Notes: generated by a model not told the origin, from the letters alone. A DNA stretch of 64,000 bases from Eubacteriales bacterium (GCA_030532185.1 JAUNLO010000005.1:1-64000), one strand, 5' to 3'; shown: positions 28,936 through 38,491, counted from the stretch's first letter. Numbers and translations are program-made.

Positions 28936-28944
28936 GACAGCCTC

Positions 28945-29853
28945 CTACTTAATTTTGGGATCCAAGGCGTCTCGGAGCCCGTCGCCAAGAAGGTTAAAGG
29001 CTAAGACCGTTAGGAAAATTACCAGGCCGGGGAAGAGGACCATATGGGAAGCAATATCCATATAGTTACGGCCCTGGGAAAGCATGGCTCCCCACTCGGG
29101 ATCGGTGACATCTGCACCAAAACCCAGGAAAGAGAGGGAGCTAGCCGCCATGATGGCGGACCCTATCCGCATAGTGAAGTTAACGATAAAGGTTTGCATG
29201 GTGCCGGGCATGATATGGCGGAAGAGGAGGCGGCGGTCATTGGAGCCAATACTCTGGGCGGCCTCCACATAGAGAGAGCTTTTTACGCTCAGGGTGGCAC
29301 TGCGCATCATGCGGGCAAAAGAAGGTACGGTAAAGACCATGACAGCAATCCACACATTGACAATACCTGAGCCCAAAATGGCCACAATGGCAATGGCCAG
29401 GAGAATATCGGGGAAAGAGAAGAGGACGTCAGCCCCCCTCATAATAAGGGAGTCCAGAAAATGTCCGTAATAACCAGCCAAGAGGCCCAATACTGCCCCG
29501 ATAGCTGCTCCCACAATAACTGAGGATAAGGCCACACCCAGGGTCAGGCGGCTACCTACAATAATTCTGCTGAAAATATCACGGCCATAGTGGTCCGTAC
29601 CGAACCAGTGGTCGGCACTAGGACTCTGCAGGGTATTCATATAGTCATAGGCTTCATAATCATGAGGGGCCACCAGTTCTCCAAAGATACTGATAAAAAT
29701 CAAAACTAGGATAATTAAGAGACCGAATACTGCCGTTTTGCGACGGAAGAGACGCTTAGTCACTTGCTTAAAGCGGCTACCTTGGTAGGCTTGGACGGTC
29801 TCGTCAATATATTCCTCTTGGAGCAGGTCTGAAAGTTTTTGATCTTCCTTCAT
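28945..29853 (-). CDS. ABC transporter permease, OppC/DppC type
   Basis: This 302-residue permease has a long cytoplasmic N-terminus (about 35 residues) before the first helix, the OppC_N motif, HWFGTDHYGRDIFSRIIVGSR, and five further helices. The ATPase-contact loop contains VEAAQSIGSNDRRLLFRHIMPG. It starts 9 nt after the OppB-type gene. Together they form the membrane channel. Confidence 0.93.
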   Translation of the reverse strand: MKEDQKLSDLLQEEYIDETVQAYQGSRFKQVTKRLFRRKTAVFGLLIILVLIFISIFGELVAPHDYEAYDYMNTLQSPSADHWFGTDHYGRDIFSRIIVGSRLTLGVALSSVIVGAAIGAVLGLLAGYYGHFLDSLIMRGADVLFSFPDILLAIAIVAILGSGIVNVWIAVMVFTVPSFARMMRSATLSVKSSLYVEAAQSIGSNDRRLLFRHIMPGTMQTFIVNFTMRIGSAIMAASSLSFLGFGADVTDPEWGAMLSQGRNYMDIASHMVLFPGLVIFLTVLAFNLLGDGLRDALDPKIK

Positions 29854-29862
29854 GGGGGCCTC

Positions 29863-30783
29863 CTATTCTAAGCGGATCTTGGGATTAATGAAGCCATAGA
29901 GCACATCTACGATCAGGTTAATCACCACATATTGGAAAGCAAAGAGCATGAGCAGGGCTTGGATGACGGGATAATCACGGAAGGAAATCGAGTCTACCAG
30001 CAAACGGCCAATGCCTGGGATGGAAAATACGGTTTCCGTGAGGACGGATCCGGAAAGCATGCCGCCTATTTGTAGCCCTAGAATGGTCACAATCTGGATG
30101 AGGGCGTTAGTGAAAGCGTGAAAGAAGATAACTTTTCTTTCTACCTGACCCTTGGCACGGGCAGTGCGCACATAATCTTCTCGCATGACATCCAACATAG
30201 AAGACCGGGCATAGCGTGCTAATTCTGCCATGGCCCCAATACCCATAACAAAGGAGGGTAGGATAAGTCCCTTCCAGCCATTCATCCCGCTGACGGGCAG
30301 CCAGCCTAAATCAACAGCGAAAATTTGTATGCCCATAAGGCCCAACCAGAAGCCAGGGGCAGAGAGGCCTAAGATAGCGATAAACATGAGCAGGTGGTCC
30401 AGAAAACGTCCCCGGTGCACAGCAGACAGGACCCCCAGCAGGATGCCCAGAATAGGTGCCCAGGCTAAAGCAGAAAGCACGAGTTTAATAGTGTTCTGCA
30501 TACGTTCACCTATGAGCTGGGTGGTAGGGATGCCTGACTTGTAACTTTGTCCGAAATCGCCTCCCAGGATGCGGCCCATATACTTACCGTATTGTACAAA
30601 AATGTTTTCATTCAGGCCCAGTTGTTCTCGAATGGCTTCTACCTCTGCGGCATCTGCGTCTTTTCCGGCCAAGGTACGAGCAGGATCGCCCGGAATTAAG
30701 TGGATAAATAAAAAGACCAGAATCGAGATAATCAGCATGAGCGGTATGGTTTGCAGGACTCTTCTGAAAAAATATCTGCCCAC
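29863..30783 (-). CDS. ABC transporter permease, OppB/DppB type
   Basis: This 306-residue permease has the DppB N-terminal signature FFRRVLQTIPLMLIISILVFLFIHLIPGDPA and six transmembrane helices. The coupling loop includes REDYVRTARAKGQVERKVIFFHAFTNAL. It follows the binding-protein gene after a strong terminator-like hairpin, so the channel is probably made in lower amount than the binding protein. Confidence 0.93.
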   Translation of the reverse strand: MGRYFFRRVLQTIPLMLIISILVFLFIHLIPGDPARTLAGKDADAAEVEAIREQLGLNENIFVQYGKYMGRILGGDFGQSYKSGIPTTQLIGERMQNTIKLVLSALAWAPILGILLGVLSAVHRGRFLDHLLMFIAILGLSAPGFWLGLMGIQIFAVDLGWLPVSGMNGWKGLILPSFVMGIGAMAELARYARSSMLDVMREDYVRTARAKGQVERKVIFFHAFTNALIQIVTILGLQIGGMLSGSVLTETVFSIPGIGRLLVDSISFRDYPVIQALLMLFAFQYVVINLIVDVLYGFINPKIRLE

Positions 30784-30805
30784 GATTTTTCTCCTCTGTT
30801 TAAAC

Positions 30806-30837
30806 AGAAAATTTCCCTCCTCCGAAGAGGAGGGAAA
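30806..30837 (-). terminator. Attenuating terminator between binding protein and permease
   Basis: TTTCCCTCCTC and GAGGAGGGAAA form an 11-pair perfect stem with a four-base loop, followed on the minus strand by TTTT. It lies inside the transport operon. Confidence 0.85.
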
Positions 30838-30858
30838 GACTAAAGTTCTTGGAAAAAC

Positions 30859-32421
30859 TTAGTGATCTAAGACGGCCTTGGAGAAGTCCATATGGCCACC
30901 TGGCATATAAACTACACCAGAGACGTAGCTGTGTTCGGCGAAAATACTATTGTCTACACCCAGGAACATCCAGGGGCATTCTTCCCAAGCCAGGCCCTGA
31001 GCAGTAGCGTAGAGCTCAGCTACCTTGTCCATATCAGTTTCTACTAAAGCGTCATCTAAGGCCTTGTCGAAATCTTTGTTAACCCAGAAGGCGGTGTTAT
31101 AGCCCTTGGGAGGGAAGTATTCAGAGTGCAGGATGTTACGCATGGAGCCATCAGCCTCATAAGAGCCGGACATCCAGTTTACGTACCACATTTGAACTTC
31201 GGTGGTCTCAGCAGGTTCTGCGGTCATGTCAGCAATGGTGGTAGATTCCATGGCCTGCAGATTGACGTTAATGTTAATCTCAGATAATTGCTGTTTGACG
31301 AACTCAGCGCCCTTCATCTCGATGGTGGTATTGTCGCACCAAATATCGATGTCGAAGCCATCCTCGTAACCAGCTTCCTTCATGAGTTCCTTGGCTTTTT
31401 CCAGATCCTTGCTGTAAGGTTCTTGGTCAGCATGATAGGGTACAGGACCTGCGAAAACAGAGTTGGGAGGGGTGGCGTAGCCCTGGAAGACAACCTGGCA
31501 GTAGGCTTCGCTGTCGAAGACCCAGTTCATAGCCTGGCGGACCCGGACATCAGCTAAGGGTTGGCGACCGTCTTCTAAGGTGTAGTTATTGTTTAAGGTA
31601 ACATAACGATAGACCAGGCCTTCCATGTTATTGATTTTGATGCCTTCTTCACTCTCAAGTTGTTCAACATGAGTGGGAGGTACGGGGTAGATGATATCGG
31701 CTTCGCCAGTCTTGAGCATGGCGATACGGGCACCATCTTCGGGTACAACCTGGAAGGTGAGGCTGTCAATTTCCGGACCTTCGCCCCAGTAGTTTTCGTT
31801 GCGGACCATTTTGGTGTAGCCGCCATCAACTCTTTCGGCCAGGATGAAAGGACCAGTACCGGCAGATTCCTTGGCAAGACCGTCTTTGCCCAGTTCTTCA
31901 ATGGCCTTAGGACTGACGAAGGTAACTTGGGAGAATTTATTCAGGAAGGTATTGTCAGGTTTGAAGAGGGTAATTTTGATGGTAAATTCGTCCACCGCTT
32001 CCATATCGCTAATGGCTTTCATACGGGAATGGACACGCAGGGACTCATCTTCTTTACCGCGTACATAGTTGGCCACACAAGCATCAGCGTTAAAGGCTTC
32101 GCCATCGCTGAACTCAATGCCTTCACGCAGCTTGAAGGTGTATTCCAGACCGTCTTCGGACATTTCCCAAGATTCGGCCAGACGGGGTTGCAGGTCTAAG
32201 TTTTCATCAAAATAAATCAGGGTTTCGTACATGGTCAGGGTCATCAGGTTAGAGATACCATTACCAGATACGTGGGGGTCCAGGTGGGTGGCGTCTGCCT
32301 GTAGGGCTACAACTAAATCGTTGTCGGCTGATTTAGCCTCGGCCCAAGCAGGGGTGCTGACCAGCATAAGCAGGACGACTAGGCTTAAAAGGCCAGCAGC
32401 TAATTTCTTCATGTGTTTCAT
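30859..32421 (-). CDS. Family 5 extracellular substrate-binding protein
   Basis: This 520-residue SBP_bac_5 protein binds peptides or other ligands for the OppBCDF-type importer. The signature region is ETLIYFDENLDLQPRLAESWEMSEDGLEYTFKLREGIEFSDGEAFNADACVANYVRG. The signal peptide ends ALPAWA-like (TPAWAEA) with no lipobox Cys. A signal peptidase I product is unusual for a monoderm importer and implies another way of staying at the surface. AAGGAG precedes ATG 32421. The gene is immediately downstream of the M81 peptidase gene. Confidence 0.9.
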   Translation of the reverse strand: MKHMKKLAAGLLSLVVLLMLVSTPAWAEAKSADNDLVVALQADATHLDPHVSGNGISNLMTLTMYETLIYFDENLDLQPRLAESWEMSEDGLEYTFKLREGIEFSDGEAFNADACVANYVRGKEDESLRVHSRMKAISDMEAVDEFTIKITLFKPDNTFLNKFSQVTFVSPKAIEELGKDGLAKESAGTGPFILAERVDGGYTKMVRNENYWGEGPEIDSLTFQVVPEDGARIAMLKTGEADIIYPVPPTHVEQLESEEGIKINNMEGLVYRYVTLNNNYTLEDGRQPLADVRVRQAMNWVFDSEAYCQVVFQGYATPPNSVFAGPVPYHADQEPYSKDLEKAKELMKEAGYEDGFDIDIWCDNTTIEMKGAEFVKQQLSEININVNLQAMESTTIADMTAEPAETTEVQMWYVNWMSGSYEADGSMRNILHSEYFPPKGYNTAFWVNKDFDKALDDALVETDMDKVAELYATAQGLAWEECPWMFLGVDNSIFAEHSYVSGVVYMPGGHMDFSKAVLDH

Positions 32422-32455
32422 TCAGTTACTCCTTTAGAAAAATTTATAGCCTGAG

Positions 32456-33946
32456 CTAGTTCTGCAGCTGTTCTTTGACCTGGTAAGTCATGTCCGGATC
32501 CAAGGGATAAATAGGTCTGGGAACGTGACGGTAGGGCAAAGTTACGAGATCCTCATTGGTACTGCCCTGACTTAAGGCCATAATGCTTCTGGAAGCTATC
32601 TCGGAATGCTCAGGCGTGAGATATCCCAGCTTCACTATGACCAGACAAGCCTTACGGGGATCTCTACCGAGATCGAAAAATAGGCCGGTACCAGTATAAC
32701 CAATGTGTTTTTCCGCTAAGACAATATCGACGTTACCGGTGCGGAAGAGGGCAACATCTGAGGGATGGCCGAAGCCGGTCCACTTAGGTATATATGCCAT
32801 AAGCTTGCCTTTGCAGGTCAAGGCTTGGCTGGTCTTGTGGTCAAAGGCAGCGCCAAAGCTTAGTTCTAGCTCTTCGCCTACCCGTCCCTCAAGGGATTTG
32901 GTAGCCACGGGGTCATAAATTCCCGCAAAGAGGGCGGGCTCTGGCAACTGAGCGGTGCGGGGGTCTGCCAGAAGGAGGGAGAGGAGGCCGGTTACATCCG
33001 AGGAAGAGCCGGCTGTGGGGTTGTCACCGGAATCGGAGATGTAAATGGGACCGGCCTGGCCTTGGGCCAGGGCCTCAAAGGCTACATCTAGGGCCTCTTG
33101 TGAGGGATAGGTCTCAGTTTGGAAATCGAATTTTTCGCGGGTTTGCCAGAGTAAGTCTGCCAGATAAAGGGCTTCCTCATTGGCCTGGTCTTGATCTTCT
33201 GCCAGGACATAAACCCCGGCTCCACTTTGGTCATTGTCGGACCAGGGGAAGCCCATCAAATAGGAGGAGGCTAAAATGCCGGGCTGGCTTTCTCGCTCTT
33301 TTAAGTGGGCGATGAGGCTCTGCATGGGGTCCACCAGGGTGGAGGATTTCTCTCCAGCAATGAGCAGGGGAACCTTCACCCAAGCATGATAGGAACTCTT
33401 ACCTGCTAAGGCATGTAAAAGTAAGCGGGCTGCGTGAGCGCCAGTCTCATACTGGTCAGTATGAGGAGCACATTTGTAGGCCACAAAGCCATCTGCATGA
33501 TTTACCATGCGGGCGGTCATGGTCGTATGAGTGTCCAGGGCACAATAGATTGGCTTGTCAGGGAAGAGTTGACGTAACTCTTCGAGGAAGGGACCTTCTG
33601 CCTCTCCAAAATCTCGTACCCGCATGGAGCCGTGGAGGGCCAGACAGAGACCATCAATACCCTGGTCTTTGGCGGCGGCAGCCTGCTCCAGGATGGCCGC
33701 TTTTTGTTGGAGATAAAAGTCTTTATCCACTTCACCGTTAGGAACGGCGGACACTGACCGGGTGGGGACCAACTCACAATCTGCAGCTTGCAAAGTTTCA
33801 GCGATACCTCGTACTGAATTATTGTGGGGCAAGTCCTGGATCATGTCTTGGCCTATCCGGACCCGGAAATCCTTTTCCCCTGCTGTAATAGGGTTAAAGG
33901 AATTGGATTCGTGGTGCATAGCGGCGAGTAAGATACGTTTTTTCAT
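32456..33946 (-). CDS. M81 family metallopeptidase (MlrC-like)
   Basis: This 496-residue protein matches the M81/MlrC family: N-terminal RILLAAMHHESNSFNPITAGEKDF, ALDTHTTMTARMVNHADGFVAYKCAPHTDQYETG with putative zinc ligands, SDSGDNPTAGSSSDVTGLL, and the MlrC C-terminal domain ending in VIVKLGYLTPEH. MlrC itself cleaves the linear tetrapeptide from microcystin; most relatives have unknown substrates. It is cytoplasmic. The start codon overlaps the ROK stop (TAATG), so translation is coupled. It probably processes what the adjacent importer brings in. Confidence 0.88.
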   Translation of the reverse strand: MKKRILLAAMHHESNSFNPITAGEKDFRVRIGQDMIQDLPHNNSVRGIAETLQAADCELVPTRSVSAVPNGEVDKDFYLQQKAAILEQAAAAKDQGIDGLCLALHGSMRVRDFGEAEGPFLEELRQLFPDKPIYCALDTHTTMTARMVNHADGFVAYKCAPHTDQYETGAHAARLLLHALAGKSSYHAWVKVPLLIAGEKSSTLVDPMQSLIAHLKERESQPGILASSYLMGFPWSDNDQSGAGVYVLAEDQDQANEEALYLADLLWQTREKFDFQTETYPSQEALDVAFEALAQGQAGPIYISDSGDNPTAGSSSDVTGLLSLLLADPRTAQLPEPALFAGIYDPVATKSLEGRVGEELELSFGAAFDHKTSQALTCKGKLMAYIPKWTGFGHPSDVALFRTGNVDIVLAEKHIGYTGTGLFFDLGRDPRKACLVIVKLGYLTPEHSEIASRSIMALSQGSTNEDLVTLPYRHVPRPIYPLDPDMTYQVKEQLQN

Positions 33947-35190
33947 TAGGCATTTCCTCCTTCAAAAGCCCAGCGTACGAGTAAGGTTTCCATAGCCAAA
34001 TCGGCCAGACCAGACAGGCTGGCCTGTTCCCCCAGGCTGGAGAGAGCTATCTCCAAACGGGGACGCTGTGAATCCTGATTTAGTAGCTTTAAGCTTTGCG
34101 CAATGTATGGGATAAAGGGTTGGTAAGATAAGTCTAGGATAATGAGGTCGATATCCAGTATGAGGGAGAGGTTATGCAGGAAAACACCCAGGCTTTCCCC
34201 CATGTTTTGGGCCAGACGATGGGCTGCGGCATCACCCATTTTCCAGAGATTCAGAAAATCTTGATAAGTGAGCCCAGGCTTCGGCGCAAGCTCACCGCCT
34301 GCTTCCAATTGCTTTTGGTAATTAAGTTCACGTAAAAGTACCCGGATACTGGCTCGACCGGCCAGGGTCAAGTAGGTATTTTCTCCTAGTTTTAGAGATT
34401 TATATTCCCCGGTTCCTAGGGGAGGCAGACCTGTCAGGAGAAATTCAGAAATTTCACCTGCGCTGCCCGAACTGCCTAAATAGAGCTCACCATTCAGAAT
34501 TAAGCCCAGGCCCAGGCCGCTACCACCTGCCACATAGACAAGATTTTCACGCGTAGCTTGCCGGAAAATATATTCTCCCCAAGCTGCGGCGTTAACGTCG
34601 TTATAGAGGAAGATTTCTAGAGCAAAATGTTGGGCCAATTCCTGGCAAATAGCGGGTAGATCCCAGTTGGCATAAAAACCGTTAACGTAAAAAGTCTGGG
34701 CATGGAGGTCCACGATACCGGGAGCGGCTACGGCCAGGAGGGCCAGATCTTCAGCGGACAACTGCTGGCTACGTAAGAGTTTATTAGTAGTTTCTTGCAG
34801 CAGGTCCAGGAGATCAGTATGGCTAGTTGTTTCATCAAAGGACAGAGGGGCTTGGGCCAAGGCTTGGCCATAGAGGTCAGTCAAAGCCAGGCGGGGTTGC
34901 ACCTGCCCAAAGTCCAGGAGAAGAAGATAGCGATAACGAGCGTTAAAGGATAGGAGGGTGCGCTTACGACCTTGCCCGGGATTAGCGGACTCGCCCAGTT
35001 CTTGGCATACCCCATCTGCCAGGAAGTCATTGATGTGCTTACTGACAGTTGCTTTGCTTACCTCTAAAGCCTCAGCCAGGTCGACCCGACTTAGGCCTGT
35101 CTGGTAATAAAGGCGGTTGAGGATCTGCCAACGGCTGGAGCTGGCTAGGGCCTCTTTAACAGCATAATTTTTCGGATGATAAATAGTAAT
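33946..35190 (-). CDS. ROK-family transcriptional regulator, apparent ATT start
   Basis: The frame gives a 414-residue protein with a winged helix-turn-helix at about residues 15-65 (RWQILNRLYYQTGLSRVDLAEALEVSKATVSKHINDFL) and a ROK sugar-kinase-like domain from about 85. No ATG, GTG or TTG exists in frame upstream of the GTG at 34902, which would remove the whole HTH. AGAGGAG lies 6 nt before ATT 35190-35188 and a TAG closes the frame 7 codons upstream, so ATT is the likely start. The usual ROK zinc motif (CxCGxxGC) is absent. It probably represses the downstream transport/fucosidase genes in response to a sugar. Confidence 0.85.
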   Translation of the reverse strand: MTIYHPKNYAVKEALASSSRWQILNRLYYQTGLSRVDLAEALEVSKATVSKHINDFLADGVCQELGESANPGQGRKRTLLSFNARYRYLLLLDFGQVQPRLALTDLYGQALAQAPLSFDETTSHTDLLDLLQETTNKLLRSQQLSAEDLALLAVAAPGIVDLHAQTFYVNGFYANWDLPAICQELAQHFALEIFLYNDVNAAAWGEYIFRQATRENLVYVAGGSGLGLGLILNGELYLGSSGSAGEISEFLLTGLPPLGTGEYKSLKLGENTYLTLAGRASIRVLLRELNYQKQLEAGGELAPKPGLTYQDFLNLWKMGDAAAHRLAQNMGESLGVFLHNLSLILDIDLIILDLSYQPFIPYIAQSLKLLNQDSQRPRLEIALSSLGEQASLSGLADLAMETLLVRWAFEGGNA

Positions 35191-35391
35191 AGGGGTCTCC
35201 TCTTTTTCGGTCTAGTCCCTTTGGTGGAAGTAAGTGTAGCACAGATTTCTGCAGATGTTAAGAAAAATTTAGGCAAGCTGCTGGGCTTAGTCTTAATGAT
35301 AATGATTATTACTGTGAAAGTCCGATAAATCTGTAGTAATATAGTTTACTGACTGAATTATTTAAGTAAGCTTAAATCGTTGAAGTCGCTA

Positions 35392-35459
35392 TTGTCTCAA
35401 TTTGTGGGACAACAATATTAATTAGAAATCTTGTAAAATAAACAAAAATATCACAAGAT
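35392..35459. promoter_or_regulatory. Two palindromes between the ROK and cutC genes
   Basis: TTGTCTCA-N5-TGGGACAA (35392-35412) pairs in seven positions plus one G-T. ATCTTGT (35428-35434) and ACAAGAT (35453-35459) are perfect complements 18 bp apart. They are candidate operators for the divergent ROK regulator or for cutC. The rest of the 295-bp gap is A+T-rich with no gene. Confidence 0.4.
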
Positions 35460-35485
35460 GCTTGTAAAAGAGAAAGGGAAGAACT

Positions 35486-36229
35486 ATGTCTGACATTCTA
35501 TTGGAAATTTGCTGTGGCTCTGCCGACGATGTACTGGCTGCCAAGGCAGCAGGGGCCGACCGAGTTGAACTCAACTCTTCTATGTTTTTAGGTGGAATTA
35601 CTCCCAGTATTGGCGAAGTAAAAGTTGCTTTGCAAACTGGCCTGCCGATCATGGCCATGGTAAGACCTCGGTCAGGAGGCTTTTGTTATACAGAGGCGGA
35701 ATTCCAAACCATGCTCTATGACGTAGATGCCCTCCTCGAAGCGGGAGCAGATGGCATCGTCTTCGGTATTTTACAAGAGGATGGCCAAATTGATCTGGAG
35801 CGGAGCCGCATTATGCGGGAACGTATAGGCCAGCATACAGCAGTTTTCCACCGGGCCTTTGACGTAGTTCCCGACTGGAAGGCCAGCATGGATCAATTAG
35901 TGGAAATTGGGATTGACCGTATTCTTACCTCTGGACAATGTCCTTCGGTCCGCGATGGTAGTAAAACCGTGGCGGAGATGATTGCATATGCTGATGGTCG
36001 TCTGGAAATTTTACCGGGTGCAGGCATTACCCTACAAAATGTTCAGGATGTCCTACGGGAAACAGGTAGTAAGCAGATTCATATTGCCCTCAATCAGGTG
36101 CGGCAAGATAGCTCTACCCAGAATAATCAAAGTATCTTCTTCGGAGGAGCCCTTTATCCGCCCGAGAATCTTTTTGAAGTGGCCGACCGAGAAAAAATCC
36201 ACAGCTTAAGACAAATTATTGATGCTTAA
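35486..36229 (+). CDS. cutC: CutC family protein
   Basis: This 247-residue TIM-barrel protein has the family start ILLEICCGSADDVLAAKAAGADRVELNSSMFLGGITPS and the motifs MVRPRSGGFCYTEAEFQTM and VFHRAFDVVPD. CutC was linked genetically to copper tolerance, but later work on the family gives no agreed function. AAAGGGAAGA precedes the ATG. It is transcribed away from the ROK operon and ends in its own terminator. Confidence 0.92.
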   Translation: MSDILLEICCGSADDVLAAKAAGADRVELNSSMFLGGITPSIGEVKVALQTGLPIMAMVRPRSGGFCYTEAEFQTMLYDVDALLEAGADGIVFGILQEDGQIDLERSRIMRERIGQHTAVFHRAFDVVPDWKASMDQLVEIGIDRILTSGQCPSVRDGSKTVAEMIAYADGRLEILPGAGITLQNVQDVLRETGSKQIHIALNQVRQDSSTQNNQSIFFGGALYPPENLFEVADREKIHSLRQIIDA

Positions 36230-36303
36230 GCCAAATTTTAGAGGCCCAAGCCAAATTATAGAGGCCAAGTCGGGGTGCCTATCAGTTATTGAGGCTTAAA
36301 CCG

Positions 36304-36337
36304 GAGGGGCTGACCAGACGCTGGTCAGCCTCTTTTT
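36304..36337 (+). terminator. Terminator of cutC
   Basis: GAGGGGCTGACCAG and CTGGTCAGCCTC form a stem with a three-base loop followed by TTTTT. A short duplicated segment (AAGCCAAATT.TAGAGGCC twice, 36229-36265) precedes it. Confidence 0.9.
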
Positions 36338-36346
36338 ATCGAATAA

Positions 36347-36376
36347 TTGACATCTTAATTTTCTAGCCTATATAAT
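36347..36376 (+). promoter_or_regulatory. Promoter of rho
   Basis: A perfect TTGACA (36347-36352) and TATAAT (36371-36376) are 18 bp apart, leaving a leader of about 75 nt. Confidence 0.8.
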
Positions 36377-36457
36377 GCTCAGGTATTATCTAATATTTCC
36401 CATCCCCTTTGATATGGAAAATACCCTGTTAGCTAACTAATTTGAGGAGACTACTGC

Positions 36458-38326
36458 ATGGCGTCAAAATTCGCAGGCAAAACCAAAGCTGACTTAGTTG
36501 CAATCGCACGCATTTCCGGTTTGTTAAAAACTACGGTATCCCAAAAGATGACTAAGGCTGAGCTCTTGGCTTTTTTAGAAGAAGCAGAAAAGCACAATGG
36601 ACTCAGCCCCCATCTGGCAGAGGAGGTGGAAGCTGCTCCCCCGCCCGCAGCCGGGAGCGAGAAAAAAGCCGGCCCGGCTAAAACTAAGACTGCTAAGGCT
36701 GCGAAAGAGCCTGCTGTATCTGCCGACCTAGCTCCCACCGAGCCTGTCCCAGCGGGCTCAGAAGCTGACGCTAGTCAGGATTCTGCCGCAAGCAATACAG
36801 AGCCTAGTCCGGGGGAAGCAAAGGACTCTGCTTCTCGTAAGCGGGAACAGGCTGGGCGCAGTAAGCGTTATAAATCGAATTTGGCCAACAAGCAGAGTGC
36901 AGAAAAGCAGGATGATCAGGCCGGTAAAAACCATAAAAAAGACAAGGTCCGGTCAGAAGAGGCCAAGTCCTCCAAGGCTACTAAGAATTCCACTCGCTCG
37001 GGCAAAAAGCATAATGAGACCAAGCCCCTTAACAAGCGTAAGGAGCCTGATACTAGCCCGGAACTGACGGACTTGGACCAAGCCCCCTTGCGGGAGCACC
37101 ATCCGGACGAAGAGGCCTACGGCGACGAACAGGTGGCCAGGGATAAAAATGAGCGGGAGATTTCTTCTGGTATTTTAGAAATCATGCCCGATGGTTATGG
37201 TTTTATCCGTATAGAAAATTATATTCAGGGTCCCAATGACTTATACTTACCCCCCCAATATATCCGCCGCTTCAAGCTGCGGAATGGCGACCATGTCTCA
37301 GGCCCCTGCCGCCAGCAAAGGGACAACGACCGCTATCCTGCCCTCTACTACCTTACCGAAGTCAATGGCCTGCCCCCGGATCAGATGATAAATCGGCCCC
37401 ACTTTGAGCGTCTGACTCCCATCTATCCCGACGAACGCTATGTCTTAGAAACGGGACGCTCCGAGATTTCCTGCCGTATCATTGACTTAGTTTCACCCAT
37501 TGGTAAGGGCCAGAGGGGCATGATTGTATCGCCGCCGAAAGCGGGTAAAACTGTCCTTTTGAAAAAAATTGCCAATGCAATTACCCAAAATAGCCCGGAT
37601 ACCAAGCTCTTGGTCCTCCTCATCGATGAACGGCCCGAAGAAGTTACGGATATGCAACGGTCAATTAAAGGAGAGGTCGTTTATTCAACCTTCGACAAGA
37701 GTCCGGAAAACCATGTAAAAATCACTGAACTTGTCTTAGAACGAGCCAAACGCTTGGTGGAGCTGGGCGAAGATGTGGTTATCCTCCTAGACTCTATCAC
37801 CCGGATGAGCCGGGCCTATAACTTAACCATCAACCCCACCGGCCGTACCCTGTCCGGTGGTCTGGATCCCGGTGCCCTCTATGGACCTAAACGCTTTTTC
37901 GGAGCGGCGCGGAACATTGAAAATGCTGGCTCCCTTACTATCATTGCGACAGCCTTGGTAGAGACCGGTTCTCGTATGGATGAAGTCATTTTTGAAGAGT
38001 TTAAGGGCACAGGTAACATGGAAGTTTATCTGGACCGCAAGCTGGCAGAAAAACGTATCTTCCCTGCCATTGACTTAATCCGCTCAGGTACCCGTCGCGA
38101 AGACCTCTTACTCTCTACACAAGAACTGGATGCAGTCTGGGGTATTCGCAAGGCCTTTAGCCATTTGGAAACCAATACGGTCACCGAAAGTATTGTCAGC
38201 CTCATGCTCAAAACAAAAAATAATGAGCAGTTTGTCTCTTCGATTAATGTTTCGATTAACGACCAGCAGCTTTTTGGCGACCTGAGGACTGGCCTCTCCA
38301 ACGGTAAAACCGTCACTAATAGCTAA
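36458..38326 (+). CDS. rho: Transcription termination factor Rho with long charged insert
   Basis: This 622-residue hexameric RNA helicase terminates transcription. Residues 1-45 are the Rho_N helical domain. Residues about 50-230 are a low-complexity, Lys/Glu/Ser/Ala-rich insert. At 230-310 lies the cold-shock-like RNA-binding domain ([20 protein letters not shown]). The ATPase core follows with Walker [14 protein letters not shown], Walker [16 protein letters not shown], the Q-loop [32 protein letters not shown] and the arginine finger region. Rho without an insert is about 420 residues; such inserts are known in Actinobacteria and some Clostridia and are thought to add RNA binding. GAGGAG precedes the ATG. 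Confidence 0.95.
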   Translation: MASKFAGKTKADLVAIARISGLLKTTVSQKMTKAELLAFLEEAEKHNGLSPHLAEEVEAAPPPAAGSEKKAGPAKTKTAKAAKEPAVSADLAPTEPVPAGSEADASQDSAASNTEPSPGEAKDSASRKREQAGRSKRYKSNLANKQSAEKQDDQAGKNHKKDKVRSEEAKSSKATKNSTRSGKKHNETKPLNKRKEPDTSPELTDLDQAPLREHHPDEEAYGDEQVARDKNEREISSGILEIMPDGYGFIRIENYIQGPNDLYLPPQYIRRFKLRNGDHVSGPCRQQRDNDRYPALYYLTEVNGLPPDQMINRPHFERLTPIYPDERYVLETGRSEISCRIIDLVSPIGKGQRGMIVSPPKAGKTVLLKKIANAITQNSPDTKLLVLLIDERPEEVTDMQRSIKGEVVYSTFDKSPENHVKITELVLERAKRLVELGEDVVILLDSITRMSRAYNLTINPTGRTLSGGLDPGALYGPKRFFGAARNIENAGSLTIIATALVETGSRMDEVIFEEFKGTGNMEVYLDRKLAEKRIFPAIDLIRSGTRREDLLLSTQELDAVWGIRKAFSHLETNTVTESIVSLMLKTKNNEQFVSSINVSINDQQLFGDLRTGLSNGKTVTNS

Positions 38327-38355
38327 AGATAGTTAAGCATTTCCAACCTAAGATA

Positions 38356-38432
38356 AAGCCCTGAGACATGGTCTAGTTCCAGGGCTTTATGCTTTTAAAT
38401 GGTCTGCTTCCAGGGTTTTTATGCTTTTAAGA
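38356..38432 (+). repeat. Terminator-like hairpin and tandem 31-bp repeat after rho
   Basis: AAAGCCCTG (38356-38364) pairs with CAGGGCTTT (38381-38389), followed by ATGCTTTT, a weak terminator for rho. The segment from 38370 to 38400 is repeated in tandem at 38401-38432 with a few changes, which duplicates the right arm of the hairpin and its T-rich tail. Confidence 0.6.
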
Positions 38433-38491
38433 TGAAGAGAGCTGGTCTCTAGGCCAGACTCTTGTCTTCACCGAGCTTTGGCATGACCTGT

